Shown: positions 37,017-44,418, counted from the stretch's first letter. The stretch is 64,000 bases of DNA from Tolypothrix tenuis PCC 7101 (GCF_002368295.1 NZ_AP018248.1:8555094-8619093); one strand, 5' to 3'. Numbers and translations: made by a program. Notes: a model not told the origin generated them from the sequence alone.

Positions 37017-37096
37017 ATGATTCAGCCATTGAGCCTATTCTTGCTTCTTTTTATGGTAAATAAGTATAAGTACTCTAAATAATACAGACAGAAATA

Positions 37097-37321
37097 ATGA
37101 CATCTGTTTTTTTTGGATTGGCTTGGGCTGTTTACGGATTTCTTCTAGGAGGTCTGACTCCCACAATATTTTATTTCTTGCTGTATACATTTTTATCTTT
37201 TGTCAGCCCAGATTCTGGGGTATATAAATACACGAATAAATACATAGAGCCAACAAAAGTCATACAGATATGTGCATTATTAGGTGCTATCTCCGGATTT
37301 TTCTTTGGTATAACTTACTAA
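37097..37321 (+). CDS. Small two-to-three-helix membrane protein
   Basis: A 74-residue hydrophobic protein with segments FFGLAWAVYGFLLGGLTPTI, FYFLLYTFLSFVS and VIQICALLGAISGFFFGITY. No family is recognised, and there is no clear ribosome site. The ordinary codon use and clear membrane segments favour a real gene. Confidence 0.45.
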   Translation: MTSVFFGLAWAVYGFLLGGLTPTIFYFLLYTFLSFVSPDSGVYKYTNKYIEPTKVIQICALLGAISGFFFGITY

Positions 37322-37393
37322 TTTAAGATGAGAGCAGCTGAATTATGTCTATATTTGCTGCTACCCTTTGTTTTTGTGTTTCTTGCTCTTTTT

Positions 37394-37451
37394 TAAGTTC
37401 TTGAATCTTTATGCACTTATGGTAAGTTCTTGAATCTTTATGCACTTATGG
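37394..37451. repeat. Perfect 29-bp tandem duplication at a gene end
   Basis: The unit TAAGTTCTTGAATC..CTTATGG occurs twice back to back (37394-37422 and 37423-37451). The second copy encodes the last residues and stop codon of the minus-strand gene ending at 37438. Confidence 0.9.
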
Positions 37452-37800
37452 ATTGATTGGTCAGCAAACCAGACATATCTAATACTCGCACTGACCAAGT
37501 AGATGCACAATCTGCCATATTTGCGCTTTGGGTCGATTCGCTCCAAGTGTTGACCCAATTGAGTTTCCAGTCTTGTAATACCTCTATTAGTTGATTTAAT
37601 TCAACATAATTAACTTCACTGTTTTGCTGTATCAAAGACAAATACAATAAGCTCTCTTCTAACAATACTGGAACTATTTCGCCCTTTGCACTATTTTGTA
37701 CCCAAGATTTAAGCCGTGCTAGACAGGCTGCCAATTCCCCTAATTGCTGTGGCTGGGTTAGATGTAAAAAACTAGTTTCAATTGCACTCCAGTTAGGCAT
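37438..37800 (-). CDS. Hypothetical protein coupled to DUF5674 gene
   Basis: A 120-residue, helix-rich protein (SFLHLTQPQQLGELAACLAR, EESLLYLSLIQQNSEVNYVE) with no recognised family. Its start overlaps the stop of the upstream DUF5674 gene by 1 bp, so the two are translationally coupled and possibly a two-component functional pair, perhaps toxin-antitoxin-like by size and layout only. The C-terminal end falls in a 29-bp tandem duplication. Confidence 0.55.
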   Translation of the reverse strand: MPNWSAIETSFLHLTQPQQLGELAACLARLKSWVQNSAKGEIVPVLLEESLLYLSLIQQNSEVNYVELNQLIEVLQDWKLNWVNTWSESTQSANMADCASTWSVRVLDMSGLLTNQSISA

Positions 37801-38141
37801 TACAATCCTCCTAGCAATTGCTTGGTAATTTGGCTGACTTGTTCTCGAATCTTTGGTGACTGTATGATCATACTACGGTTGTTCTGGCTTGGACGGATAT
37901 TGATAATTGACTCAAACACTATCTCCTGAGTATATGGTGACCAATCAGCCCCCCAAATATCGCGTTGTCGGCTTCCATCTTTAAGCAATTCTTGTTCACA
38001 TTCGTAGTGGCGAACCCCACCACCTGCAAGAATTTGACGTTCGATGTCTACTGCTATTTTAATAAATACATCCCAAGTTTTCAGCATTTCCTCTATTTGT
38101 TCATGGGTAGCAGGTTCCCGAATAATTAAAACCAATTGCAA
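37800..38141 (-). CDS. DUF5674 family protein
   Basis: The 113-residue protein matches the DUF5674 family: IKIAVDIERQILAGGGVRHY, EQELLKDGSRQRDIWGADWS, and FESIINIRPSQNNRSMIIQS. Function is unknown. The start taken is TTG at 38141 (MQLVLIIREPATHEQIEEML); no better in-frame ATG includes the conserved N-terminal strand. It is followed with 1-bp overlap by a second small gene. Confidence 0.75.
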   Translation of the reverse strand: MQLVLIIREPATHEQIEEMLKTWDVFIKIAVDIERQILAGGGVRHYECEQELLKDGSRQRDIWGADWSPYTQEIVFESIINIRPSQNNRSMIIQSPKIREQVSQITKQLLGGL

Positions 38142-38387
38142 CTCATCCTACTTAATAATCAACAACATCAATTTATACAATCCTTAATATAAGGATTAAT
38201 ACGTAGACAATAACAGTTCAAGGGTACAGTCTGTAGCTTCAAAAATTCTCTATACCATATACTCCTTTCACCAGAATCTCACAGGTCTAAACTTAATGAA
38301 CTTGTCATCTGGTGATAATTCCCACTTTTTCCTTGATACTAATAGTTGCACTTTACTCTTGTTTTCGTCAACTAAAGATTGCATAAT

Positions 38388-38714
38388 ATGGCTAGCCAAG
38401 AACAGATAGAAGAGGTAGTAATGTTACCACTAACTGAAGTGGGATCTATTAGATGGACAAAGGAGCGCGGGCAGAAAATGCGCTCTTTGCGTGGTGATAT
38501 GCCATTAGTAACTTTATCCAAAAAGCTTGCTGAATATGACGTAGATATGTCTCGGCAATATTTGAACCGGATGGAAACCTTCACAGAAGTCAAAAGTGCT
38601 TCCCCAGAACTCGTTACTGGCTTATGTAAAGTATTTGGCTGTACTTTGGCTGAATTACTGTGTTTAACAGAAACCAAAATTGTGCAATTAGGGGTTGACA
38701 AATGCAACTTTTAG
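38388..38714 (+). CDS. HTH (Cro/CI-like) regulator
   Basis: A protein of about 108 residues from ATG 38388 (MASQEQIEEV). The body has an HTH-XRE-like fold (GQKMRSLRGDMPLVTLSKKL, VDMSRQYLNRMETF, LCKVFGCTLAELLCL). It is divergent from the DUF5674 pair, with a control region of about 245 bp between. Heptamer AGTTGCA occurs at 38344, and its complement at 38138 and in a perfect hairpin across this gene's stop codon. These could be operator half-sites, but the heptamer also appears elsewhere in the window. Confidence 0.7.
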   Translation: MASQEQIEEVVMLPLTEVGSIRWTKERGQKMRSLRGDMPLVTLSKKLAEYDVDMSRQYLNRMETFTEVKSASPELVTGLCKVFGCTLAELLCLTETKIVQLGVDKCNF

Positions 38715-38719
38715 TTGCA
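38703..38719 (+). other. Perfect palindrome spanning the regulator's stop codon
   Basis: TGCAACT-TTT-AGTTGCA is a 7-bp perfect inverted repeat around the TAG stop at 38712-38714. It is either a short attenuator/terminator hairpin or an operator. Confidence 0.4.
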
Positions 38720-38740
38720 CTATATTGTTAAGGAGAGCAA

Positions 38741-39036
38741 GAAGAAGTCAGGAGTCAGAATACAGGAGTCAGAATCAATCAGTTGGGGATTCAGATCCGC
38801 GACTGATTGAACGCGAGTGCTTCTCTATGAGGGAGAAGACCAGCAAATTTTCAATTTGGTGGGAGTTGGTGGGAGTGCAAAAACGCCGTTTATTCGCCCT
38901 AAGGGTGACGCTCCTGCGTTGCTAATGCTGCGCTAACGGCAGTTCCTTTAAGCGGAGGAACCCCGCCAACTGACTGCCGAACCAGTCGGACAGAATACAA
39001 GCAAGAGAATTCTGGCTTCTGGCTCCTGAATTCTGT
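38741..39036. repeat. Palindromic STRR element, copy 1 (non-coding)
   Basis: An element of about 296 bp starts with GAAGAAGTCAGGAGTCAGAA and ends with TGGCTCCTGAATTCTG, inverted STRR units. Internal hairpins include AATCAGT..ACTGATT and CAGTTCCTTTAAGCGGAGGA followed by CCCCGCC. It shares termini and modules with the elements at 41833, 42621 and the split copy at 47538/53716. No gene. Confidence 0.75.
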
Positions 39037-39056
39037 TTAGATACCCACAAAACCCA

Positions 39057-39209
39057 ATGCCACCGGGACTAGCAGCCGGATGCCAAACTTGTAATGCTCA
39101 AGCCGCCGGAGATGATTCCGATGACCTAACTAAGTCTGAAAAATTGGTTATTTATCGCATATACGCCCGTAATTCCAAGATTTGTACAGCTTCGCTGATT
39201 CTGTTGTGA
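39057..39209 (+). CDS. Small Cys-motif protein, hypothetical
   Basis: A 50-residue open frame from ATG 39057 with CQTC near the N terminus (GLAAGCQTCNAQAAGDDSDD), then a basic segment (KLVIYRIYARNSK). It sits between the palindromic element and a hairpin terminator-like structure, in the direction of the neighbouring genes. Size and position are suggestive, but no family or strong ribosome site is seen. Confidence 0.35.
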   Translation: MPPGLAAGCQTCNAQAAGDDSDDLTKSEKLVIYRIYARNSKICTASLILL

Positions 39210-39237
39210 GAGCGTTTTGTCATTTGTACAGCGCTCT
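39209..39237 (+). terminator. Putative terminator hairpin
   Basis: AGAGCG (39209-39214) pairs with CGCTCT (39232-39237), followed by TTTTG. The stem is short and the loop long (17 bases). It lies directly after the small Cys-motif frame. Confidence 0.4.
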
Positions 39238-39320
39238 TTTGTGCTTCAAAAACAAAGGCGATCGCCTGCCTGAGAAACATTGCGATCGCTTTTTATCCAA
39301 ATTTACTGGAGATTTTCATT

Positions 39321-40022
39321 ATGACCCATACAACGCAGACACAGCAAGCAATTTTCGCTTCTTTCACCGTTGACGAACAAGCTCTAGCTCAAGCCCAACT
39401 AGAGCAGCACATCACACAACAGGGTGAGGTTGTAGCAACCGAAGAATTCACCGTTATCGAAATCAGCTGCTACGACTATGAAATTTACGTTGGCGACAAA
39501 CTAATAGCTAGCATCACCTACGACCACGACGAATTCATAACCCAACGCTGGGTAGTGAGTGTGAACTCAACCGAAGTACACCGTGCAAACAGCTGGGCTA
39601 AGTGCCACAGCCACGTCACTTGGCACCACAAGCAAGGCACACTACCTGTACAAAAGCAAAAAGTTCCAGCCAATACTACGGGTAACGAAGTGATGGCACA
39701 AATTGCTGTGGAATGTGAGAAATTTGGCTTTGAACTCCTCGATGACGGTATCTACAACAACGACAAAAAGCTAGGCTCGGCAGGATGCACTGACGGTCGC
39801 TGGTGGGTGAGAAGAGCATCATCAGACCATCAGCAGCAAGTGCCCTGTGATTCTGGATTCGATGCTATGTGGTCGTTGTCGATGGTTGAAGTATTGCCTA
39901 GTGTAGAAACTAAGTCTTGTGATGAATTGTTGGATAAACCATTTGATCAACTGACGAGCGAGGAATGGAAGCGGCTAATGGAGTATCAGCCACTTCCAGA
40001 GAGTATGGTGTTAGTCGCGTAG
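39321..40022 (+). CDS. Hypothetical protein, paralogue of the 389-aa protein at 12.5 kb
   Basis: A 233-residue protein with one copy of the domain duplicated in the 12.5-kb gene (VIEISCYDYEIYVGDKLIAS, YDHDEFITQRWVVSVNSTEV), the same C-terminal domain (GNEVMAQIAVECEKFGFELL, GCTDGRWWVRRA) and a similar tail (LTSEEWKRLMEY). Asp/Gln-rich, no signal peptide or membrane segment. ACTGGAG sits 11 bases before the ATG. Function unknown; its presence in both accessory segments suggests they belong to the same type of element. A strong hairpin follows the stop. Confidence 0.7.
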   Translation: MTHTTQTQQAIFASFTVDEQALAQAQLEQHITQQGEVVATEEFTVIEISCYDYEIYVGDKLIASITYDHDEFITQRWVVSVNSTEVHRANSWAKCHSHVTWHHKQGTLPVQKQKVPANTTGNEVMAQIAVECEKFGFELLDDGIYNNDKKLGSAGCTDGRWWVRRASSDHQQQVPCDSGFDAMWSLSMVEVLPSVETKSCDELLDKPFDQLTSEEWKRLMEYQPLPESMVLVA

Positions 40023-40035
40023 TTTAAGAGAGAAT

Positions 40036-40060
40036 ATGGTGGGTGCATTGTACCCACCAT
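40036..40060 (+). terminator. Strong hairpin after the 233-aa gene
   Basis: ATGGTGGGT - GCATTGT - ACCCACCAT is a perfect 9-bp stem with a 7-base loop, 14 bp after the stop codon. There is no T-run, so it may act as an RNA 3' end or partial terminator. Confidence 0.55.
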
Positions 40061-40268
40061 CTCAATATCAGCATAATAAGCCGGACGTGAGAAGTCTTAT
40101 TAGATTCATTCAAAAGAGTTAATCATTAAAAAAGTTTGAGTTTAAATCAACAAACAGCGCTGAATCAATTTCAATAAGATGAAAATTGACTGACTCGCGC
40201 TCAAAATTAATTCAATTAGCAAAATCAACTGCAAATATCCACTTAATTATTAGGAATTGAAAAACCTG

Positions 40269-40502
40269 ATGGATATTAAGACTATTGCTGTCACCTATCA
40301 CAGAAAATTTAACTTAGGTGACTATGAATCGTTGGAATTGGGTTGCTCATTATGGGCACAAATCGACCCAGAAGAAGATGCAGAGGGCGTAACACAATTT
40401 TTATATCAACAAGCCAAAGCCTCTGTGAAAGAAGCTGCAAGGCCTGTAATTCAAGAATCAATTCACCAGATGAATAAAGTCAAGATGCAAAAACAATCAT
40501 AA
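40269..40502 (+). CDS. Small hypothetical protein of plasmid/phage type
   Basis: A protein of 77 residues from ATG 40269 (MDIKTIAVTYHRKFNLGDYE), with an N-terminal strand pair and a C-terminal helix (QKVK-like, basic). The YHRKFNLGDYESLELGCSLW motif reminds me of small proteins recurring in cyanobacterial plasmids and phages, but no function is known. An in-frame TTG at 40257 would add four residues. Its stop lies directly before the left inverted repeat of the S23 element. Confidence 0.55.
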   Translation: MDIKTIAVTYHRKFNLGDYESLELGCSLWAQIDPEEDAEGVTQFLYQQAKASVKEAARPVIQESIHQMNKVKMQKQS

Positions 40503-40504
40503 GG

Positions 40505-40911
40505 ATTCAGAAGTCAGGAGTCAGGAGTCAGAATAAATGAGACAACCAGCAAGAACATTTCAAGATTTGATAGTTTGGAAAAAAGCGCATCAATTCGTTT
40601 TAGCAGTGTACAAGCTTACTAGTCAATTTCCTAAATCTGAAATATATGGTTTAACTTCTCAATTTAGAAGAGCGGCAGTGTCAATCCCAGCAAATATAGC
40701 TGAAGGTTTTAAGAAAAAAGGAGCAGCAGATAAAGCAAGATTTATGAATACAGCACAAGGTTCTCTAGAAGAGTGTCGCTACTATTTAATCCTCACCAAA
40801 GACCTTGGGTATGATGATACCTCAGAATTAATGCTCCAACTTGAAGAAGTTAGCAAGTTACTGACAAGTTATGCTAATTCCATTCTGACTCCTGGCTCCT
40901 GACTTCTGAAT
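40505..40911 (+). mobile_element. S23 gene framed by 30-bp inverted repeats (IVS-like element)
   Basis: Left repeat 40505-40534 and right repeat 40882-40911 are inverted copies of the same 30-base STRR (ATTCAGAAGTCAGGAG..GTCAGAAT), with one mismatch. The left repeat provides the GGAG ribosome site, ending 2 bp before the start codon; the right repeat contains the stop codon (TGA 40900-40902). The unit of about 407 bp is therefore a compact cassette whose repeats are integral to the gene. The same repeat type terminates the non-coding elements nearby. No target duplication was identified. Confidence 0.75.
40537..40902 (+). CDS. Four-helix bundle protein (S23 / 23S rRNA intervening-sequence family)
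   Basis: The 121-residue protein is a clear S23-family four-helix bundle: FQDLIVWKKAHQFVLAVYKL, FPKSEIYGLTSQFRRAAVSI, PANIAEGFKKK, FMNTAQGSLEECRYYLILTK and a final helix LEEVSKLLTSYANSI. Relatives are encoded in intervening sequences of bacterial 23S rRNA, and the fold is shared with the Avd accessory protein of diversity-generating retroelements, which binds nucleic acid and reverse transcriptase. The last residues (LTPGS) are encoded by the right inverted repeat. The 4-5-fold repeat-derived ribosome site precedes ATG 40537. No RT lies next to it; the nearest is the disrupted intron RT at 48-53 kb. Confidence 0.9.
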   Translation: MRQPARTFQDLIVWKKAHQFVLAVYKLTSQFPKSEIYGLTSQFRRAAVSIPANIAEGFKKKGAADKARFMNTAQGSLEECRYYLILTKDLGYDDTSELMLQLEEVSKLLTSYANSILTPGS

Positions 40912-40943
40912 TCTAGCCAAACTGAACTGGATGATTTTTAATT

Positions 40944-41798
40944 ATGCCTGAAATTAAACTTGGATTAGGTAATCCACCACAGCCAATTTATCTGTATATG
41001 AAGAAATTAGAGGTTGATGGTTGGATTTATGCTTGGTATAACTGCGAAATTGAACAAGATAAGAAGATTCCTGTCAGCCAAAGAGCATTAACAGGTTATG
41101 TTTTAGAGCTAAGACTAACAGATAAGGATTTCAAAGGCAAGGATAATCTAAAATTAGATATTGTTGTTCAAGCTGATGAAATTTATATCGTCCGCAGTGG
41201 CATTGAAACTAACTTTGCTAAATCATTCTTGTTAGCTGCATCTGTTGTGAAAGATTTTACTCAGCCTATAATAATTGTTGCTACTCCAGGTGATGAAAAT
41301 TCAGTTTTCTGCAATCTTTATGACGCTTTAACTAAAACCCGTATTCGTCGAGAATGGAATCCTAACGCTGACTGGGGAGCAATTATTCGTGATGTTCAAT
41401 CTAAGTTAACTCCAACTTCAGATTCAGTCGATTATGCTCAATCTGCACAACCGCAATCAAATCCAAAGCAAACTACTGTAACATCTGCAATACATCCTCA
41501 AGATTTACGGGTAAAACAAATTCGTAAATTACTAAATTACCCGCTTGATTTAATCAAAGAATGGTTACATTTTCAAGATGTTAGTAGTCCCAGTGAGCTT
41601 CATCACAGTAAAGTTGATGAACTTGTAAAAACTATGTGTATTGCTTGGGCATCAGGGAAGTTTGACCACCCCAATCATGCGGCTAATTCCTATCAAAAAT
41701 ATGTTGTTAGTGCTGTAACTGATGGTGTGGATGAACTACAAGCAATTAAGGGATGGATGCAGCAAGTTCAACAGCAGATTGTTGCAAATATGGTATGA
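40944..41798 (+). CDS. Hypothetical protein of accessory region
   Basis: A 284-residue protein. The N-terminal part (about 1-125) looks beta-rich (VDGWIYAWYNCEIEQDKKIP, LKLDIVVQADEIYIVRSGIE) and the C-terminal part (185-275) helical (LLNYPLDLIKEWLHFQDVSS, ELVKTMCIAWASGKFDH). Separated by a polar linker. It has no recognised family; the layout could suit a DNA-binding or replication accessory protein, but this is a guess. It belongs to the run of plus-strand small genes continuing to 47.5 kb. Confidence 0.55.
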   Translation: MPEIKLGLGNPPQPIYLYMKKLEVDGWIYAWYNCEIEQDKKIPVSQRALTGYVLELRLTDKDFKGKDNLKLDIVVQADEIYIVRSGIETNFAKSFLLAASVVKDFTQPIIIVATPGDENSVFCNLYDALTKTRIRREWNPNADWGAIIRDVQSKLTPTSDSVDYAQSAQPQSNPKQTTVTSAIHPQDLRVKQIRKLLNYPLDLIKEWLHFQDVSSPSELHHSKVDELVKTMCIAWASGKFDHPNHAANSYQKYVVSAVTDGVDELQAIKGWMQQVQQQIVANMV

Positions 41799-41832
41799 GC
41801 CAATAGCTTCTGTATCAAAACAGAATACATTC

Positions 41833-41987
41833 GTCAGGAGTCAGAATTCAGGCTGAATTCTGTGCGACTGCCTCACCAAATTATTTGGTGGTCTTCTCCC
41901 AAAGGAAAACGCACTCGCGTTCAATCAGCCGCGGGTCTGAATCTCCGATTGATTCTGGCTTCTGAATTCTGACTGCTGAATTCTTCT
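41833..41987. repeat. Palindromic STRR element, copy 2 (inverted orientation)
   Basis: About 155 bp with STRR termini (GTCAGGAGTCAGAATTCAGG and CTTCTGAATTCTGACTGCTG). Internal modules CTTCTCCCAAAGGAAAAC and TTCAATCAGCCGCGGGTCTG match copy 1 in reverse. No gene lies within; it separates the 284- and 72-residue genes. Confidence 0.7.
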
Positions 41988-42004
41988 TCAACTTAGATAA
42001 AAAT

Positions 42005-42223
42005 ATGATTGAACCAACTCTAGATAAAGCGCTGTACTTAGACAGTAGAACCAGAGAATCTGTGCATGAAGAATTAGAGAGAGTCTTCAATTCACTAGTA
42101 TATTTTCAAGAGCATAACTCACGAGTTTATCAATTCTTATGTGATAACAAAAGGGATTTGAGTTTGGCAGATGCAATACAAGCGCTTGCACAAACTTTGG
42201 AAGTTTTGAAACTAGATGAATAG
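42005..42223 (+). CDS. Small hypothetical protein
   Basis: A 72-residue acidic, helical protein (RESVHEELERVFNSLVYFQE, SLADAIQALAQTLEVLKL) with no recognised family. It starts 18 bp after palindromic copy 2 and is followed after 39 bp by the 98-residue gene, consistent with one transcript. Confidence 0.5.
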   Translation: MIEPTLDKALYLDSRTRESVHEELERVFNSLVYFQEHNSRVYQFLCDNKRDLSLADAIQALAQTLEVLKLDE

Positions 42224-42262
42224 CTTTGTTACAAGCAATTACCAAGATTTAGGTTAATCAAT

Positions 42263-42559
42263 ATGGACGTACAGCAACAAACTCAACAAGCTTGGGATGC
42301 ATTAATGGGTATCGACAAGCGACATTATGTACTCACTGGCTTTTATGCATTAGGAGATGCATTTTTTATCAGTGGTCAAAATCCTACTTATCAAAACCAA
42401 ATAGTTCTGGTAGAACATCGTGGAAAATCTCAAATTAATCACTGGGATTTCAGATGTAATCGTTCGGAATGTAGACAGCAGCCTACCATTACAACCAATG
42501 GGGATGATGGCAACGGTAATTTGAAGCGAAAAGCTCCATCACTTCAGGTGTACAGCTAA
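42263..42559 (+). CDS. Small hypothetical protein
   Basis: A 98-residue protein with HYVLTGFYALGDAFFISGQN and a Cys pair (RCNRSECRQQ) in a polar C-terminal half. No family recognised. Reading frame and position in the plus-strand run support it, but the C-terminal 40 residues look low-complexity and may be out of native frame. Confidence 0.45.
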   Translation: MDVQQQTQQAWDALMGIDKRHYVLTGFYALGDAFFISGQNPTYQNQIVLVEHRGKSQINHWDFRCNRSECRQQPTITTNGDDGNGNLKRKAPSLQVYS

Positions 42560-42620
42560 AAAGAAGTAGAGACCCAAAGCTCAAAGTGTTAACTTTCGTC
42601 CCTGAGTGCTTGTCCCTAAT

Positions 42621-42825
42621 GAAGAAGAATTCAGAAGTCAGAATTCAGGAGTCAGAATCAATTAGTGGTGGGTCTGAATCCCCCACTAATTGTTCGCGTA
42701 GCGTCTCCCCTTGGGAGAAGACCACCAAATCTACGATTTGGAGGGGGTCTTAAACCCGTTTATTCATCCACCAGTCGCACAGAATTCAATTCTGAATTCT
42801 GGCTCCTGACTCCTGAATTCTGTTT
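42621..42825. repeat. Palindromic STRR element, copy 3
   Basis: About 205 bp from GAAGAAGAATTCAGAAGTCA to CTCCTGACTCCTGAATTCTG. Core hairpins: AATTAGTGG..CCACTAATT, GCGTCTCCCCTTGGGAG and the AGGGGGTCTTAAACCC module. Best-preserved copy for defining the family; no coding potential. Confidence 0.75.
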
Positions 42826-42849
42826 GATCAACCTGGAAGGAGAGAGCAA

Positions 42850-43143
42850 ATGTTACCAAAAACTCGGATTCAGGAGATATCTCCATTAACTTTTTGTAGA
42901 AAAATTAAATCCGCCTATAGTGGAATGTCTTTGCAGACTGTAGAAACTCAAGAGAGCGAACGCGGAACTTTCAAAGAATACTGTTCGATTCTGTCACAAG
43001 AACTAGATATTCCTTTCAAAACAGTACAAATTAAATGGGGGCCTGGCATAGAATTTCCCAATATGCCTCAAAGAACAAGAAGTATGCTGAAGTTCGTTTT
43101 AATAGCTCGTTTATTAGAAATGAAACAAATACAAGCTGCCTAA
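42850..43143 (+). CDS. Small hypothetical protein
   Basis: A 97-residue basic protein (PLTFCRKIKSAYSGMSLQTV, KEYCSILSQELDIPFKTVQI, RTRSMLKFVLIARLLEMKQI). Possibly DNA-binding by composition; no family recognised. GGAGAG lies upstream of the ATG and a clear Rho-independent terminator follows the stop. Confidence 0.55.
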   Translation: MLPKTRIQEISPLTFCRKIKSAYSGMSLQTVETQESERGTFKEYCSILSQELDIPFKTVQIKWGPGIEFPNMPQRTRSMLKFVLIARLLEMKQIQAA

Positions 43144-43171
43144 TTATTAACTAAGAGTTAATCAAGTGATG

Positions 43172-43200
43172 ACCTGCTTTGTCTGAGCAGGTATTTTTAT
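43172..43200 (+). terminator. Rho-independent terminator
   Basis: ACCTGCT (43172-43178) pairs with AGCAGGT (43186-43192) and is followed by ATTTTTAT. It lies 29 bp after the 97-residue gene. Confidence 0.7.
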
Positions 43201-43576
43201 GTTGATGGCATCAATAGTTCCGGTCAAATTCCGGAACTTGACCGGAACTCAAGGAGAACTCAAGGAGGCGAAAAGCTTGTTAATTCAAGGTAATTGCGTA
43301 GTCGAACAACCTCTCACACGAGAGCAAGTAGCAAAGAATTTGCAACCACAGGTGACGATGAGGCAATTGCAAAAGTATTTAGACTTAGCCAGTCTTTACT
43401 TACCAGAGTTTGCAGATTTTAGAGATGAAGAAAATGGGGGATTAAATGGACATATCAAGTTAACAAACTGGCATATCCCAACTCTGCAACTGATTAGAAC
43501 TTCAGTACTTACCAAAGGGCTGAAAAAAACAGCAATAGAATTAGCCAACTACCCAGAAAAATTTACAGGAGTTTAG
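43199..43576 (+). CDS. Small hypothetical protein; N terminus crosses a palindromic repeat
   Basis: Up to 125 residues. The first about 17 codons cover a 32-bp palindrome (43217-43248), so the functional start may be later. The body has a helix-turn-helix-like segment (LTREQVAKNLQPQVTMRQLQ then KYLDLASLYLPEFADF) and a C-terminal helix (RTSVLTKGLKKTAIELANYP). A DNA-binding role is plausible only. The next gene starts 4 bp after the stop, so they are co-translated or co-transcribed. Confidence 0.55.
   Translation: MLMASIVPVKFRNLTGTQGELKEAKSLLIQGNCVVEQPLTREQVAKNLQPQVTMRQLQKYLDLASLYLPEFADFRDEENGGLNGHIKLTNWHIPTLQLIRTSVLTKGLKKTAIELANYPEKFTGV
43217..43248. repeat. 32-bp palindromic repeat (second copy at 60575)
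   Basis: GTTCCGGTCAA - ATTCCGGAAC - TTGACCGGAAC has perfect 11-bp arms, with a further TTCCGGAA palindrome in the loop. A copy with the same length and plan lies at 60575-60606. Confidence 0.75.
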
Positions 43577-43579
43577 ATA

Positions 43580-44149
43580 ATGACTATTAAAGAATATGCA
43601 GAATCTATTGGTATCAAGCCAGGTAAGTTAGTTGACGAGTTCCGCAAGAACTTTCCAGGCCAAACTTGGACAATTAATTCTCAACTCCCTGAAGAATTTC
43701 TTGCTGCTCATTCAAAAGTCAAACAAGACCAAAAGCCGGACTCGCAACCATTCAATGGCATGGGAGAAGCCACAATTACAAAGGCTGACGAGGCAATTCA
43801 GCAAGCGTCGTACAAGCTAACAGCAGCAGATAAACAGACGATATCAGGAGCGATCGCGGTTCAAAACGAACAATCGAAAATCTTGGGTGCCTCCACTGGG
43901 GTAACAGGCGCATTGTTGTTCATGGAATCCTTGATTGCAGCTAAAGGAACTGTGCTAGATGCTTTTGCCGAGCAATCTCTGCTTGAAGTTGACAATCAAA
44001 TAGCGGAGATTGATCAGAGCTTAATTAACCTAGCCCAAGAAGCCTCAACAAGATTGGGGGAGTCCATCCGCAAACAAGAACAACTAAAACAGCGACTGAA
44101 CCTTTTGAGAGAACGAGTCAGTTCAATGGGGACACAGATTCGCTTCTAG
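43580..44149 (+). CDS. Hypothetical coiled-coil protein with N-terminal HTH-like start
   Basis: A 189-residue protein. The N-terminal 45 residues (IKEYAESIGIKPGKLVDEFR) resemble the small winged helix found at the start of translation factor IF-2 and similar DNA-binding modules. The rest is Ala/Gln-rich and helical, with a long coiled coil at the end (LGESIRKQEQLKQRLNLLRE). A hydrophobic patch occurs at about 100-115 (GASTGVTGALLFMESLIAAK). No family assigned. It overlaps or abuts the small membrane gene that follows. Confidence 0.55.
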   Translation: MTIKEYAESIGIKPGKLVDEFRKNFPGQTWTINSQLPEEFLAAHSKVKQDQKPDSQPFNGMGEATITKADEAIQQASYKLTAADKQTISGAIAVQNEQSKILGASTGVTGALLFMESLIAAKGTVLDAFAEQSLLEVDNQIAEIDQSLINLAQEASTRLGESIRKQEQLKQRLNLLRERVSSMGTQIRF

Positions 44150-44262
44150 AAGCTTATTCAACAGTAGCGCTTGCTCTACAACTTCAAACGGAAACTGTCG
44201 CTACTGTTGCTCAAATACAACTACTGCAAGAAATCTTGAAATCCCAAAGGAAAAAGACAGTT

Positions 44263-44418
44263 ATGGATATTCTCAGTACCAGTTTATTCACCACTTCAGT
44301 TTTAGGTGCTTTGGGTGGTAGTAGCTATCTCGTAGGATGTGCGATCGCCACTGGTGTACTTTCTGCTGGATTGCTCCCAGCTTTAGGAATAGTTATTGGT
44401 GCCTGGACTTTAGACTAA
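44263..44418 (+). pseudogene. Small membrane protein, 3' end replaced by an IS
   Basis: A short hydrophobic protein (MDILSTSLFTTSVLGALGGS, LVGCAIATGVLSAGLLPALG). The reading frame is open further upstream into the previous gene, so the start is unsure. The native gene continued IGAGFAILGRVSK to a stop at 46004-46006: removing the IS (44403-45966) and one TGGTGC copy restores this ending, whose stop overlaps the next ATG at 46003. The insertion changes only the last about 12 residues (now IGAWTLD), so function may survive. Confidence 0.6.

Noticed and set aside
37300..37460. Possible CRISPR-like repeat at the 29-bp duplication
   Set aside because: Only two units, directly adjacent without a spacer; it is a simple tandem duplication.
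37438..38141. Toxin-antitoxin pair call for the DUF5674 operon
   Set aside because: Only gene size and overlap support it; neither protein matches a toxin or antitoxin family I know.
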